Assembly: GCF_003112675.1 (NCBI RefSeq)
Contig: NZ_BFAY01000008.1
Span: forward strand, 146,842 to 210,841
DNA: 64,000 nt
DNA from: Leptospira johnsonii
Lineage (GTDB): Bacteria; Spirochaetota; Leptospiria; Leptospirales; Leptospiraceae
Direction: 5' to 3'
Below the pieces are notes generated by a model. It searched no databases and had not been told where the DNA came from. It was given only the letters and a program-made list of their open reading frames with translations. Below are positions 50,592 to 59,490 of the stretch, piece by piece. Position numbers and translations under genes: made by a program. Each line of letters starts with the position of its first letter. Position 1 is the first letter of the stretch.

Positions 50592-50799
50592 TCGGGAGTC
50601 TCCCGATCACTGAACCTTTTAGAAACATTTAGAAAAATGCCCCGCCTGGACTATATCCAGGGGGCAAGTGGCTCACATTCGGGCATTCCCGTTAATTCCT
50701 AAAAGGTAATACCATTACCCAAACCCGCAACTCCGTTTTTTGGAAATCGGGTTGCCGGAATCACTTTTCCGGTAAGTATAGACTAAAGGTAACGGTCTA
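50592..50799 (+). other. Run of five hairpins, possible structured RNA
   Basis: Between the CBS gene and the small membrane gene lie TCGGGA-GTC-TCCCGA (50592-50606); TGCCC(CG)CCTGGA-CTATA-TCCAGGGGGCA (50638-50666, 11 pairs); GGTAAT-ACC-ATTACC (50705-50719); CCGGAA-TCACTT-TTCCGG (50755-50772); and TAGAC...GTCTA (50779-50799). None has a T run. This may be a leader RNA, a small RNA or repeats. Confidence 0.45.
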
Positions 50800-50820
50800 A
50801 AACCGAACCTTGAATCAGAG

Positions 50821-50997
50821 ATGAAACTCCTTTTAATCATATTATTCGCATATTTAACCTATCGTTTTTTGCAAAGACTCATGTTTCCTCAAAAGAATGA
50901 AGGTTCCGGTTTCAGAGTGATATTTCCCGACAGAGAATATTCTCCCAAAGAAAAAGACATTTCCGATAAGGGAAGAGTGGTAGAAAAAGGAGAATGA
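50821..50997 (+). CDS. Small single-span membrane protein
   Basis: 58 aa from ATG 50821. An N-terminal hydrophobic helix (LLLIILFAYLTYRFL) is followed by a charged cytoplasmic tail (FPDREYSPKEKDISDKG). The size and layout recall the small DUF4834-type proteins of other phyla, which I mention only as a resemblance. The last four bases overlap the ATG of the following lipoprotein gene (ATGA), so it is probably real and coupled to that gene. It directly follows the hairpin run. The ribosome site is weak. Confidence 0.65.
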   Translation: MKLLLIILFAYLTYRFLQRLMFPQKNEGSGFRVIFPDREYSPKEKDISDKGRVVEKGE

Positions 50998-51509
50998 TCC
51001 AAGGAATGAATATCCGGTTTTCCTATTTTATATTTTTATTATACTCTTTCTTCTTTGTTTCTTGTTTGGGAATGAGCGGAGAATTCGGCTGGGCATTGGT
51101 AGATGAGACCAGACAGACCTTATTGGAGAAAAAATTCACTACCGTTCAGGAATTCACTCTTACCAGGGAAAAGCTGATCTTCCCCACGAACAAAACGCTC
51201 GTATATCTCTACAAATTTTCCAGAGTACCTAACCCGGAAGCCGAGATTTATGTGAGTCTGAGCAGATTCCAAGTCGGCTTTAATGAGATAGAAGTAAGAC
51301 GTAAAAGACCTGAACTTTCGAGTTCCAGTATTACCGGAAGTTTCCAAGAATTGATTGCAGGCAAATATCTGATCAAGGTCTCCTATGAGGGAGAAGTAAT
51401 CGATCAAGTGGAATTCAGAGTAATAGAACCTGAAGCAAGAGAAGAAGAAAAAGAATCCGGTGTGGACGATGTGGAAAAATACACTAAGGCCAAGAAGACG
51501 TTAAATTAG
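50994..51509 (+). CDS. Hypothetical lipoprotein
   Basis: 171 aa. Signal YFIFLLYSFFFVSC gives the lipidated cysteine near residue 23, followed by LGMSGEFGW. The mature domain is mostly beta-strand (YVSLSRFQVGFNEIEVRRKR, AGKYLIKVSYEGEVIDQVEFRV), perhaps an immunoglobulin-like sandwich, and ends in an acidic/lysine tail. Not recognised. ATG overlaps the small membrane gene; a second ATG at 51006 is possible. A dispersed palindrome at 51530 follows the stop. Confidence 0.7.
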   Translation: MIQGMNIRFSYFIFLLYSFFFVSCLGMSGEFGWALVDETRQTLLEKKFTTVQEFTLTREKLIFPTNKTLVYLYKFSRVPNPEAEIYVSLSRFQVGFNEIEVRRKRPELSSSSITGSFQELIAGKYLIKVSYEGEVIDQVEFRVIEPEAREEEKESGVDDVEKYTKAKKTLN

Positions 51510-51529
51510 AATATATTTGAAAGTACGCG

Positions 51530-51545
51530 TGTAGGAACTCCTACA
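51530..51545. repeat. Dispersed palindrome, TGTAGGAACTCCTACA
   Basis: The most perfect copy of the element: 7-base arms TGTAGGA/TCCTACA around AC. It occupies most of the 44-base gap between two convergent genes, so it could act as a bidirectional terminator or as a protein-binding site. Confidence 0.65.
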
Positions 51546-51553
51546 TATCGTTT

Positions 51554-53494
51554 CTAATATGTATCCCCGGAAAGTGGATCCCTTGGATAAGGATCTCTTT
51601 GCATTCCATCTTCTAAAATTTTATTGATCCGTTCTATATTTTTCAAGGCCAGATTGATCTCAGTTTGATTCCCTACTTTCAGGATCTCTTCGTTCATTCT
51701 TTTGGACTCTCCGTAGTTCTTTTCGAACTCATACAACACGGATAATCTTTGCATTGCTCTCGGCCCCGGGGAAGCATCCAACTTGGTTCGGATAATATCC
51801 ATTTTTTCTTTGGATTCTTCCATCTCCAAACTTTTAAGTCTGTATTGTGCCATGTCCTGGTCGTTTGTTCTTTCCAAGAGACCTTTTTTGATCTGGAGTA
51901 ATTCCTTTTTTCCTTGGGAATATTTCTCTTCTTCTAATCTTAAATTTTCCCGGAGGCGATCGTATGCCTGGATGGATTTAACTAGTTCCTCCTTTTCTTT
52001 AGGAGGTTTTTTCTCGTATCTATATAGTTTAGAGATCCCTAAATAAGCAAGGACCTCCATTCGTATTCTTTCTTGAGCTTCCGGAAAAGATAGATCTGAA
52101 GCGGTTGCCTTTTCCTGTTCTCGGATCTGCAACCAATCTTCGTAATATTTTCTTCCGGATTCTAAATTGCCCAGTTTGCTCTCGAAAAAATTTCCCAGTT
52201 CAAACGCATAGATCCCTTTTTTCTTAGGATCCGGTTCTGAAAGATAATATTTTTCGTAAAACTCCGCAGCCAGAACATATTGTTTCAGTTCCGTATGCAA
52301 AGAAGCGATCGCGCGATAAACGTAGGCGATCTCTGCAGGAGTTTTATTTTCTTTTAATGCAAGAGCCAAATATTTTAAGAAGAAGTCTAGAGACTTGGAT
52401 TTTTTACCTGAGGCCTTTAACTCTTCCGCCAATGCTAAAACTACCGGGGAATATTCAGGATCTAAACGAAACGCCAATTCTAGTAGCGCAGCATATGCAA
52501 AGAAGTCCGTATTTCTTTTATAATCGAATAGAACAAAAATCCCCTGCCCGCTCACAGAGGTTTTATTGACTACTTTTAGTCTTTCCTTGTTCTCATTCTC
52601 CGATTCTTTTACGAACTTCGCCAAAGCAAAAACCGTATCTGCGTCTTCTCTGGACTTTCTTTTAAAAAATGGATAATAATTATTCTCGAACGAATCTTTA
52701 TAGGCGCCGGCCGCTCTTTTGAGGGAATCGTCCGCATTCTTTACATCTTGTTTTGCAAGACTGATATCGTTTGCCGTGACTTTGCGAGCATTACTAGGCG
52801 GATTAGATTCGAAGATCAGGTCCTTCTCTCTTGCGGAAGAAGCCTCTAAAAGATGTACCTTATCCTTCGCTTTTTCCAGATCTGAATTCGCTTTTTCTAA
52901 TTCTTTTTTGACCTTTGCATGTTGTTTGGCCCTTTCCACTTCGCTTGTATCATACAATTCTCTCAATCTTTCTTCTTTCGAGAATGATTCTTCTGTATGC
53001 GAAAAGTCCCTGTATCTGAGCGCAGACAATGCTTCTTCCAATGCTTTGAAGTTTTGCTTCTTCTTGGAATATTCCTGGCTGAGCAACCAATGTAGTTCGA
53101 ATAGGATGGGAGAATCGCGAAGCTGTTGTCCCCCAGTGATCTTATTCATCATTTTTAAGATCAATAAACGTAAAGTATTACGATCCGTCTTTTCGGTGAA
53201 GATACGACCTAGTCTTCTTTCTTCTTCCGTTCTTTTTGGATCCACGAACTGAGCGTAGTATGGATCTAAAACCTGACGGATAGATGTGATCGGATCGGAA
53301 GCTGTTTCGGAAGAATTAAGTAAGTTCTCCTTTAATGTACGGAGACTCGCAGGAAGAATTACTTCATGAGGAAGTTTATATATACCTGCAGGATCTAGTC
53401 TTTGGTCCTGCTCATCCGCCTCGGTTCGGACGCTTACTCCCAACCCAAATAAGATCAGGAGTATCGCGCCCAGTATCAGGCGGGTTTGTTTCAT
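51554..53494 (-). CDS. TPR-like, coiled-coil exported protein
   Basis: 646 aa. An N-terminal signal helix ([17 protein letters not shown]) directs it to the envelope. Residues about 185-265 are a Lys/Glu-rich coiled coil ([19 protein letters not shown]). From about 315 to 475 there are helical repeats with TPR character ([29 protein letters not shown]). The end is again helical and charged. The ATG overlaps the cheW stop (ATGA), so it is co-translated with a chemotaxis adaptor; a link to motility is suggested only by this. Confidence 0.7.
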   Translation of the reverse strand: MKQTRLILGAILLILFGLGVSVRTEADEQDQRLDPAGIYKLPHEVILPASLRTLKENLLNSSETASDPITSIRQVLDPYYAQFVDPKRTEEERRLGRIFTEKTDRNTLRLLILKMMNKITGGQQLRDSPILFELHWLLSQEYSKKKQNFKALEEALSALRYRDFSHTEESFSKEERLRELYDTSEVERAKQHAKVKKELEKANSDLEKAKDKVHLLEASSAREKDLIFESNPPSNARKVTANDISLAKQDVKNADDSLKRAAGAYKDSFENNYYPFFKRKSREDADTVFALAKFVKESENENKERLKVVNKTSVSGQGIFVLFDYKRNTDFFAYAALLELAFRLDPEYSPVVLALAEELKASGKKSKSLDFFLKYLALALKENKTPAEIAYVYRAIASLHTELKQYVLAAEFYEKYYLSEPDPKKKGIYAFELGNFFESKLGNLESGRKYYEDWLQIREQEKATASDLSFPEAQERIRMEVLAYLGISKLYRYEKKPPKEKEELVKSIQAYDRLRENLRLEEEKYSQGKKELLQIKKGLLERTNDQDMAQYRLKSLEMEESKEKMDIIRTKLDASPGPRAMQRLSVLYEFEKNYGESKRMNEEILKVGNQTEINLALKNIERINKILEDGMQRDPYPRDPLSGDTY

Positions 53495-53955
53495 TTCGCC
53501 CCGGCACCCAACTCCGCTAATTCTTCAGATCCTAGGATTTTTTCGATATCGATCAGGATGATAAACCGATCGTCTTTTTTACCGACACCCGTGATATAAC
53601 GGGAAGAAATTCCTTTGATAGAAGGAGGAGGAGGATTGATCGTTTCCGGAGGAAAGAGCGCTACGTTAGCTACCTTGTCTACTATGATGCCGACGGATTC
53701 GCCGCTTATCTTTACCACGATGGCACGATCATAACCTTGTTCGTGGGAATGGGGAATATTGAGTTTCACACCCAGATCCACCATCTTCACTACCTTGCCT
53801 CGGATATCCATGATACCTGCAAAATAGTTTTTGGATCTCGGAACCTTAACCAGGTTATGGATCTTGATAATCTCATCTACAAGAACGATTGGAAGAGCGT
53901 ATTCTTCCTCTCCCAAGCTAAATAGAATGTACTGGTGTTCGATTTCGGCGGACAT
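53491..53955 (-). CDS. cheW: Chemotaxis coupling protein CheW
   Basis: 154 aa SH3-like adaptor that links chemoreceptors to Che[44 protein letters not shown] and [15 protein letters not shown] are the standard CheW segments. The linker [12 protein letters not shown] is longer in proline than usual. A strong site (AAGGAGG) precedes ATG 53955. Coupled to the TPR gene downstream and 9 bases from the hypothetical gene upstream, so the three probably form an operon. No cheA is in the window. Cytoplasmic, at receptor arrays. Confidence 0.93.
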   Translation of the reverse strand: MSAEIEHQYILFSLGEEEYALPIVLVDEIIKIHNLVKVPRSKNYFAGIMDIRGKVVKMVDLGVKLNIPHSHEQGYDRAIVVKISGESVGIIVDKVANVALFPPETINPPPPSIKGISSRYITGVGKKDDRFIILIDIEKILGSEELAELGAGAK

Positions 53956-53964
53956 TCCCCCTCC

Positions 53965-54696
53965 TTAGAAACGGGTGAATCCGTAGTAATAAAAATACGA
54001 TCCGGAACCCAGAAAGATTACAACTTTCGAGAAAAGCGGATCGCGTTTCCTCAGTATCCAGTCCAATCCGCCAAAAAGCAAACCGAAAACGGCAAGTGAA
54101 AATCCGAGCAAATAAAAATCCATGTAAGCATACCAGATTCCCAGCGCAGATGCCAAACCTAAGGAATAGTCTTGTAGATCTCCCCAGAGCCTTCTCTTGA
54201 TCCTGGTCCATAAGGGCTCTTTTTTCTCCCTTTGGAAAAACTTTTTCCAGGACCTAGGGTTTCGATCGATCCCGAAAATATGATCGTACTTGGTAGAAAT
54301 TTCCCAAGGTTTAGGGGTCCTTCTCTCCGGCCCCCCCAATGGTTCAGGAGAAACTCCGTATGCCCCACCCAAAATCTGTAGAGCATCCTTGTCCGGAAGA
54401 GAAGATAATAAGTCTCTAAAAGGTGCGAATCTGGAATAAAGAGGATAAGATCTACCTGTGGTAAGGTCGGTCTCTTTTAGGATGGAACCGTCCCGGATGG
54501 TGGATACATAAATGCGGCCATTCTCTCCGGCGACTTCCAAAGTGAGCCTGATCTTGCGATCATGAAAATGAAAGTCGGCTTGGAGAATATCTCCATCCGG
54601 AGTTTTAGCTTGGTAGGATTTTGTATATCCTTTGGCTGGAGGAAACTCAGGTTTCCACCAACGTCTTAAAAGAGAATAATCCTGAAAGGAGGCCAT
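53965..54696 (-). CDS. Hypothetical protein with C-terminal membrane helices
   Basis: 243 aa. The first about 165 residues are soluble and beta-rich with no known motif ([29 protein letters not shown]). The end holds two or three membrane helices ([22 protein letters not shown] region and [16 protein letters not shown]). No signal peptide. It is first in a unit with cheW and the TPR gene. Function unknown. Confidence 0.65.
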   Translation of the reverse strand: MASFQDYSLLRRWWKPEFPPAKGYTKSYQAKTPDGDILQADFHFHDRKIRLTLEVAGENGRIYVSTIRDGSILKETDLTTGRSYPLYSRFAPFRDLLSSLPDKDALQILGGAYGVSPEPLGGPERRTPKPWEISTKYDHIFGIDRNPRSWKKFFQREKKEPLWTRIKRRLWGDLQDYSLGLASALGIWYAYMDFYLLGFSLAVFGLLFGGLDWILRKRDPLFSKVVIFLGSGSYFYYYGFTRF

Positions 54697-54758
54697 ACAG
54701 CAACATGATCGGCCATTTTCGGATTTTGCTTTAGGCTTTGATAGTTGCTAATTCCGAG

Positions 54759-54774
54759 TCGGGAGAGTTCCCGA
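54759..54774. repeat. Short palindrome TCGGGAGAGTTCCCGA
   Basis: Arms TCGGGA/TCCCGA, nearly the same as the first hairpin of the run at 50592. It is in the gap upstream of the cheW unit. Confidence 0.35.
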
Positions 54775-54790
54775 TGGAGGAGGGAGGCGA

Positions 54791-54827
54791 AAAAGACCGG
54801 GTCTTCGATTCGATTTCCCGGTCTTTT
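54791..54827 (-). terminator. Intrinsic terminator of the miaA-hfq string
   Basis: AAAAGACCGGG and CCCGGTCTTTT form an 11-pair stem. On the minus strand it follows the small basic gene by 17 bases and ends in TTTTT. Confidence 0.85.
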
Positions 54828-54844
54828 AGATATCAAAAAATATC

Positions 54845-54940
54845 TTATTTGCCTTTCTTCTTATGACGATTCTGTCTTCTCTTTTTCTTCCTCTTGTGAG
54901 TCGCGATCTTTCTTCGCTTTCTTTTTTTACCGGAAGGCAT
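54845..54940 (-). CDS. Tiny basic protein, mS38/AURKAIP1-COX24 type
   Basis: 31 residues. After MPSGKKRKRRKIATHKRK the chain is almost entirely Lys/Arg/His and ends HKKKGK. The sequence matches by memory the bacterial AURKAIP1/COX24-domain proteins, relatives of mitochondrial small-subunit protein mS38 and also of the kind found bound to ribosomes of Bacteroidota and other phyla. Translation starts at ATG 54940, six bases after AGGAGA, one of the best ribosome sites in the window. It follows the mannose-1-phosphate guanylyltransferase on the other side of a 36-base gap and ends at a terminator. Probably a ribosome-bound protein. Confidence 0.85.
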   Translation of the reverse strand: MPSGKKRKRRKIATHKRKKKRRQNRHKKKGK

Positions 54941-54976
54941 TCGGTTCTCCTGTTAGGTTCCTAACCTGCCAGGAAA

Positions 54977-56038
54977 TTATTCGGTGTACTTTTGTAAACC
55001 TTTATTTTTACGGATCTCGGCGACCATATTTTTGATATCACCTATTCCTTCTTTAGAAGCTATAAAGAGAACGTCTTCCTCTTCCACTACGACGATATCC
55101 TGAACTCCGAGTAGTGCAGTGAATTCTTTTCTAGTCTGAGTGACGTTGTTTCCGGATTTATAAAATAGAATTTCTTTACCGATATGACGATTGCCTTGCT
55201 TGTCTCCAGGCAATACTCTTTCCAAGGAAAGCCAAGAGCCCACATCGTCCCAAGAAAAACTTGCTTCTACCATTCTGATACGTGCACTCTTTTCCATGAT
55301 GGCTATATCCACCGGTTCGGAGGGAAGAAGCTTGAATGCTTCTCCTAGATCTCCCATTTTCTTGAATGGAAATCTATTCTTAAGAGGTTTTAGTATTTCA
55401 GGAGAATGGTTTTCGAATTCTTCCAGGATCAGACTTGTTTTCCAAAGAAATATACCTGGATTCCAATAGAAGTTCGGTTTCTTAATATACTTGATCGCAG
55501 TTTTTACGTCCGGCTTTTCGAAGAATGACTTCACTTCGAATCCGTGTTTGGTCGGTTTTCCGGAAGCGATATAACCGTAACCCACTTCTGGACGATTCGG
55601 TTTGATCCCTAATAATACAAGATGTCCGTCCGTCTCTTTTAGAGCCTTTTGGATACTCTTAGCAAATTCTTTTTCAGAGTTCACCCATGCATCGGCAGAA
55701 AGTACAACCTGAACAGGGTCCCCGAACTTCTCTTTGAAGTATAAAGAAGCAAGAGCTATGATCGGTGCTGTGTTTTTTCCTTCCGGTTCTATGATAAAAT
55801 TATTCTCAGGAAAACTTCTCTCCTGGGCAAGGATCGCTTTTTTTAAAGTAGCGTTTGTTCCTATAAAGACTCTATCAGGACTTGTAATCGTGTATGCCCG
55901 ATTCAAGGTCTCTTTTAGAAGTGTATTTTTTGAATATACTTTCTGGAGTTGTTTAGGAGTGGAAACCCTGGATCTAGGCCAGAATCTTTCTCCTTTTCCT
56001 CCCGCCATGATCAGTACTACGGGTTTGTCTTGTGTCAT
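54977..56038 (-). CDS. manC: Mannose-1-phosphate guanylyltransferase
   Basis: 353-aa nucleotidyltransferase giving GDP-mannose for glycans and lipopolysaccharide. The GTP-binding [14 protein letters not shown] begins near residue 11, and [30 protein letters not shown] and NPGIFLWK follow in the standard order. A C-terminal isomerase domain is missing, so it is the monofunctional type. ATG 56038 directly abuts the stop of the SPFH gene. Cytoplasmic. manB and the isomerase are not in the window. Confidence 0.9.
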   Translation of the reverse strand: MTQDKPVVLIMAGGKGERFWPRSRVSTPKQLQKVYSKNTLLKETLNRAYTITSPDRVFIGTNATLKKAILAQERSFPENNFIIEPEGKNTAPIIALASLYFKEKFGDPVQVVLSADAWVNSEKEFAKSIQKALKETDGHLVLLGIKPNRPEVGYGYIASGKPTKHGFEVKSFFEKPDVKTAIKYIKKPNFYWNPGIFLWKTSLILEEFENHSPEILKPLKNRFPFKKMGDLGEAFKLLPSEPVDIAIMEKSARIRMVEASFSWDDVGSWLSLERVLPGDKQGNRHIGKEILFYKSGNNVTQTRKEFTALLGVQDIVVVEEEDVLFIASKEGIGDIKNMVAEIRKNKGLQKYTE

Positions 56039-56914
56039 TTATTCCACCTCTTTGGGTTTGGGGGCAGACTTTTTCTTACTCAAAGATTTAGGATCTCCAA
56101 AAACTGTATCGGAAGGAAGAAGTAGAACGTCCACATTCTCCCCGATATTATCGTAAAGTAGGAACTCTTTCATATCCGGATTCTTCTTTAGAAAATCCTT
56201 ATATTGCTCCCATTTTTTTTTGGAAATTGCAAGTTTTGCTTCTTCTTGTATGGAGTAAGATTCCGCCTTTTTTAAGGCTTCTATTCTTTCTAACTTTTTA
56301 GCCAAAATATAGTTAGGATTACGGAATATATTCGCGATGAGTATCGGATCCGGAATATCCAGACTGATAATGCGAACCGATTCTATCTTAAGCCAAGGAA
56401 CTTCGTTAGAGAGAATTCTAACGATATCGTTTCTCAGGAAAGCGGAGATAGAATCTTTGTTTAAATTGATATTTTTCTCATCCTCTATCCCAGCTCTAAG
56501 TTTGGACTGGAAGATATTGGAGAGATATTTCGCTCTGCCTTGCTCTGTTTTTCCTCCGGAAAGGAAAAACTTTTTAGATCCTTCTTCTTCGAGATGAAAG
56601 GAAAGATCCAGTTTAGCTCTGATCTTACCTTCTTCAGATCTTTCGGAGAATAATCCGGAAGAAAGATCGTGATGGATATCCAACTCCAAAGCCAATGAGT
56701 TTAAGGATTCTTTACGTACGGACTTCTCCCAGAACTGGATCACTGCCGGTTCATAGGCAAAGCCCGGGCCACGAACAAAGGAAACTAACTTGGAATCCTG
56801 TTCCCAGACAAGCAGAGCTTCTCCTTCTTTTATAAAAAAAAGCGGATAGGATACCAGTAGGATCCCCGCTAATATAAATAAAATGAAAAGTGCCCGGCCT
56901 ATCTTTCGGAACAT
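56039..56914 (-). CDS. SPFH/band 7 membrane protein, HflC-like
   Basis: 291 aa. One N-terminal membrane helix (ALFILFILAGILLVSYPLFF), then FIKEGEALLVWEQDSKLVS, the start of an SPFH domain as in HflC. A helical stretch follows around KLERIEALKKAESYSIQEEAKLA, as in prohibitin-type proteins, and then a lysine-rich tail. HflKC normally control FtsH. The ATG abuts the hfq stop; the order hfq then hflK/hflC is also found in proteobacteria, which supports the assignment. A partner HflK is absent. Confidence 0.65.
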   Translation of the reverse strand: MFRKIGRALFILFILAGILLVSYPLFFIKEGEALLVWEQDSKLVSFVRGPGFAYEPAVIQFWEKSVRKESLNSLALELDIHHDLSSGLFSERSEEGKIRAKLDLSFHLEEEGSKKFFLSGGKTEQGRAKYLSNIFQSKLRAGIEDEKNINLNKDSISAFLRNDIVRILSNEVPWLKIESVRIISLDIPDPILIANIFRNPNYILAKKLERIEALKKAESYSIQEEAKLAISKKKWEQYKDFLKKNPDMKEFLLYDNIGENVDVLLLPSDTVFGDPKSLSKKKSAPKPKEVE

Positions 56915-57166
56915 TTAGGCGGAAGGAGCTTCTTTAGCGGCTTCTTCTGTATAAAGTTTGATTACTTTAGAAGGAATGATCGTCGAGATCGCGTGTTTAT
57001 ACACCAAACTCTGCTTATTTTCCTGCTCAAGGACTATAGTAAAATTATCAAAACTTACCACTTTACCTTTTAAAGGTACTCCGTTTAAAAGATAGATGGT
57101 CAATTCCAGTTTTTCTTTTCTAGCCGTATTGAGCAGTTGGTCCTGTATATTATTTTTAGCAGACAT
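56915..57166 (-). CDS. hfq: RNA chaperone Hfq
   Basis: 83 aa. The Sm1 and Sm2 motifs are visible: [43 protein letters not shown] and [15 protein letters not shown], the last being the Hfq Y/FKHA signature. It forms a hexamer that pairs small RNAs with mRNAs. The start ATG 57166 lies 15 bases after the miaA stop, the classic miaA-hfq arrangement. The tail ([11 protein letters not shown]) is short. Cytoplasmic. Confidence 0.96.
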   Translation of the reverse strand: MSAKNNIQDQLLNTARKEKLELTIYLLNGVPLKGKVVSFDNFTIVLEQENKQSLVYKHAISTIIPSKVIKLYTEEAAKEAPSA

Positions 57167-57180
57167 AGATTTTTATCCGT

Positions 57181-58077
57181 TTATATTTTTTTTATCTTTT
57201 CGTACGCTTCTTTCGGATGGATCGGTTCCAGTATCTTTTGCTTTCGGAACCAAGTAATCTGACGTTTGGCGTAGTTCCTATGGGACTGGCTTAAATTCCC
57301 AAAGAATGTCTCAAGGTTGGACGTTCCTTTAATATTTTCAAGCGCGAAATTATAACCTAAGGACTGAAGACCGGGACAATCTTCACCGTATTTATCTGAG
57401 ACCCTTTTCGCTTCTTCTGCCATTCCGGATTCTATCATTTTTTTGGCCCTGGAATCGATCCTTTCGTACAATTCTTTTCGATCCAGATCCAAGAAGAAGG
57501 CCCCAAGTATATTCAAATTTTTGGAAATTAGGGCGCCGCTCCCCTCCTCCACTTTCAGTTCGGACCAGAGAGTTCCCATCCAATTTACTTCCAAGGCTCT
57601 TCCATATCTGTAGTTATCGTTTGGAAAGATTTTTTGGAGAGCCTTGGGGTCCAGTTTTTGGAGTTCTTGGATCCTATCTTCCATACTCAAGGATTCCACT
57701 TTCAATTTTACTTCTTCGCTGATTTTCGGGACTGGAAACATTCCGAATAAAAAAGCATTCAAATAGAACCCAGTACCTGCGGTTAAAACTGGGATTTTAC
57801 CTCTGGAAAGTATATCATCCAGGGCTTCTTCTGCCTTTGTTACAAATTTTGCTGCATCTATGGATTCGGCGGGAGAAAGAAATGATACCAGATGGTGGGT
57901 GATTTTTTCACAGTCTTCTTGGCTGGGAGCTGCGGTCCCGATGCTTAACTCTTTGTAGATCTGTCTGGAATCGAAGGAAATAATTTCAAAACGAGAAGGA
58001 TCCAGTTCTCTCACCAGAGCCGTTTTGCCGGCCCCAGTGGGAGCTGTGAGGATCAGAATGGAATCGGAAGGGGGAAT
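57181..58077 (-). CDS. miaA: tRNA dimethylallyltransferase, probable AUU start
   Basis: Adds dimethylallyl to A37 of tRNAs reading U-initial codons. The P-loop is [16 protein letters not shown], then [33 protein letters not shown] and [14 protein letters not shown]. Reading upstream from GTG 58014, which lies after the P-loop, the frame stays open to a stop at 58113 without any ATG, GTG or TTG. AUU at 58077 (overlapping the upstream TAA by one base) is placed four bases after AGGAGG and gives [19 protein letters not shown], the proper length. I therefore place the start there. About 298 aa, normal for MiaA. Followed by hfq. Confidence 0.9.
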   Translation of the reverse strand: MPPSDSILILTAPTGAGKTALVRELDPSRFEIISFDSRQIYKELSIGTAAPSQEDCEKITHHLVSFLSPAESIDAAKFVTKAEEALDDILSRGKIPVLTAGTGFYLNAFLFGMFPVPKISEEVKLKVESLSMEDRIQELQKLDPKALQKIFPNDNYRYGRALEVNWMGTLWSELKVEEGSGALISKNLNILGAFFLDLDRKELYERIDSRAKKMIESGMAEEAKRVSDKYGEDCPGLQSLGYNFALENIKGTSNLETFFGNLSQSHRNYAKRQITWFRKQKILEPIHPKEAYEKIKKI

Positions 58078-58511
58078 TATTCCTCCTCCTCTTCCTCGTC
58101 TTCTTCCTCTTCAAGAGGTTCTTCCACAATACCTTCTTCTTCTTCGAAACCTACTTCGGCATCGTAGTCTAAGTTTTCTTCTGGAAACTCTTCTTCTTCC
58201 ACTCTAGGACGGACCCTGGATTTGGAAGGAGGACGTTTACTTTGATCAGCTCCGCATTTAGGGCAGATTTTTACTTCTTTGTTTAGATCGTAGAACCTAG
58301 TTCCACAAGTATGACAGGTGAATTTTTTGCCCAGAGGATTGAGAGAAGAAGATTTAGAAGTAGAAGATTTTTTAATCCCAGTAGGTTTGCTCGCGCTAAC
58401 CACTTCCTTCTTTTTCGCCGGAGGAGTTTTTTTCTTCGGGGCGCTCTTTTTCACCGGAGTTTTCGACTTCGGTGCAGCTTTTTTCTTAGCCGTTTTCTTA
58501 GCTGTTGCCAT
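58077..58511 (-). CDS. FYDLN-acid domain protein, zinc-ribbon with acidic tail
   Basis: 144 aa from ATG 58511; the longer frame from TTG 58550 is unsupported. Three parts: an Ala/Lys/Pro-rich, histone-like N-terminus ([18 protein letters not shown]); a zinc ribbon [21 protein letters not shown] near 62-82; and a poly-Glu tail ending [11 protein letters not shown]. The FYDLN core occurs in a family of unknown role (PF09538-type). It may bind nucleic acid and basic partners. The tail's GAG/GAA codons create the AGGAGG used by miaA, so the two are coupled. Confidence 0.82.
   Translation of the reverse strand: MATAKKTAKKKAAPKSKTPVKKSAPKKKTPPAKKKEVVSASKPTGIKKSSTSKSSSLNPLGKKFTCHTCGTRFYDLNKEVKICPKCGADQSKRPPSKSRVRPRVEEEEFPEENLDYDAEVGFEEEEGIVEEPLEEEEDEEEEEE
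58082..58090 (-). promoter_or_regulatory. Shine-Dalgarno sequence for miaA AUU start
   Basis: GGAGGAGGA inside the last Glu codons of the FYDLN gene, with AATA between it and AUU at 58077. It offers AGGAGG four or seven bases before the proposed start. Confidence 0.6.
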
Positions 58512-58625
58512 CGGAATTGACCATGCTGGAAGACACTTATTCCGATTCAAGCAGAAAAAGCACTCAGAAATCTAGTTTCCGCTAACTTGTACTTTTTAAG
58601 AATGGGATTCCGAATACGAGGGTTT

Positions 58626-59372
58626 ATGGTCCATCTGAGCGTAAATGTAAACAAAATAGCTACTTTGAGAAACTCCAGAGGGGGAAACCATCCGGATCTG
58701 ATCTATTTATCTAAATTGATCTTAGAAGCAGGCGCTCACGGAATCACGGTCCACCCAAGAGAAGACGAAAGGCATATCAAAAAGCAGGATGTATTCGATC
58801 TGAGGGAGTTCCTTATGCTCTACAATCGGGATAAAAAAAAGAAGATAGAATACAATATGGAAGGAGAACCTTCCCCTAGGTTTTTAGATCTTGTTCTGGA
58901 AGCAAACCCAGACCAAGCTACGTTAGTCCCAGTTACTCCGGGAGAGATCACATCGGACCATGGTTTCGACCTGAAAAAGGATTTATCTGAACTAAAATCT
59001 TATATCCAAAAGATCCAAAATGCAGGGATCCGTGTTTCTATCTTCATGGAAACGGATTTAGAGAATCTTAAATTAGTAAAAGATACCGGAGCAGACCGAG
59101 TAGAGTTTTATACAGGCCCTTATGCACATGCATTCGATCATTCTCCTGAAGAAGCTAAAGTCGTTTTCGAATCTTTTAGAAAGGCTGCGGAGTTCCTACA
59201 AACCCAAAAAATAGGGATCAATGCAGGGCATGACCTGGATCATTTCAATCTTCCCCTATTCTCCCGTCTCCCAGGCTTGGAAGAAGTATCCATCGGCCAC
59301 AGACTCATGTCTTACGCGTTAGAGGTCGGTCTAGAAACTTCGGTAAAAGAGTATTTAAAGGCACTAAGTTAA
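58626..59372 (+). CDS. pdxJ: Pyridoxine 5'-phosphate synthase
   Basis: TIM-barrel enzyme condensing 1-deoxyxylulose 5-phosphate with aminoacetone phosphate. [17 protein letters not shown] at the start, [13 protein letters not shown] near 43, EYNMEGEPS near 75, TLVPVTPGE near 100, [10 protein letters not shown] near 160 and [13 protein letters not shown] near 200 are the conserved segments. 248 aa, expected size. The start ATG 58626 is behind GAGGG; earlier in-frame TTG 58587 and ATG 58602 would add odd residues. Divergent from the FYDLN gene. The deoxyxylulose-dependent route to vitamin B6 is thus present. Cytoplasmic. Confidence 0.95.
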   Translation: MVHLSVNVNKIATLRNSRGGNHPDLIYLSKLILEAGAHGITVHPREDERHIKKQDVFDLREFLMLYNRDKKKKIEYNMEGEPSPRFLDLVLEANPDQATLVPVTPGEITSDHGFDLKKDLSELKSYIQKIQNAGIRVSIFMETDLENLKLVKDTGADRVEFYTGPYAHAFDHSPEEAKVVFESFRKAAEFLQTQKIGINAGHDLDHFNLPLFSRLPGLEEVSIGHRLMSYALEVGLETSVKEYLKALS

Positions 59373-59390
59373 AAGAGACGCAGAGATTTT

Positions 59391-59475
59391 TTCACACAGA
59401 GGCACAAAGTCACGGAGGGGTAATTTGGGAAATAGTAAGCCAAAAAAACTCAGTGTCTCTGTGACTCTGTGTGAG
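59391..59475. repeat. Long imperfect inverted repeat, CACAGAGGCACA type
   Basis: TTCACACAGAGGCACAAAG (continuing to 59417) pairs with the complement of CTCAGTGTCTCTGTGACTC (59449-59475) at 22 of 27 positions; loop 31 bases. It fills most of the 118-base gap between pdxJ and the convergent lipoprotein gene. Confidence 0.6.
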
Positions 59476-59490
59476 ACCACCCTGTGGCTC

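Noticed and set aside
50571..50820. A cobalamin or other metabolite riboswitch in the hairpin run
   Set aside because: No recognisable B12 box or other conserved riboswitch core; the stems are simple. Kept only as an unexplained structure.
59391..59475. CRISPR-like repeats
   Set aside because: Only one inverted pair is present, no regular spacers and no cas genes in the window.
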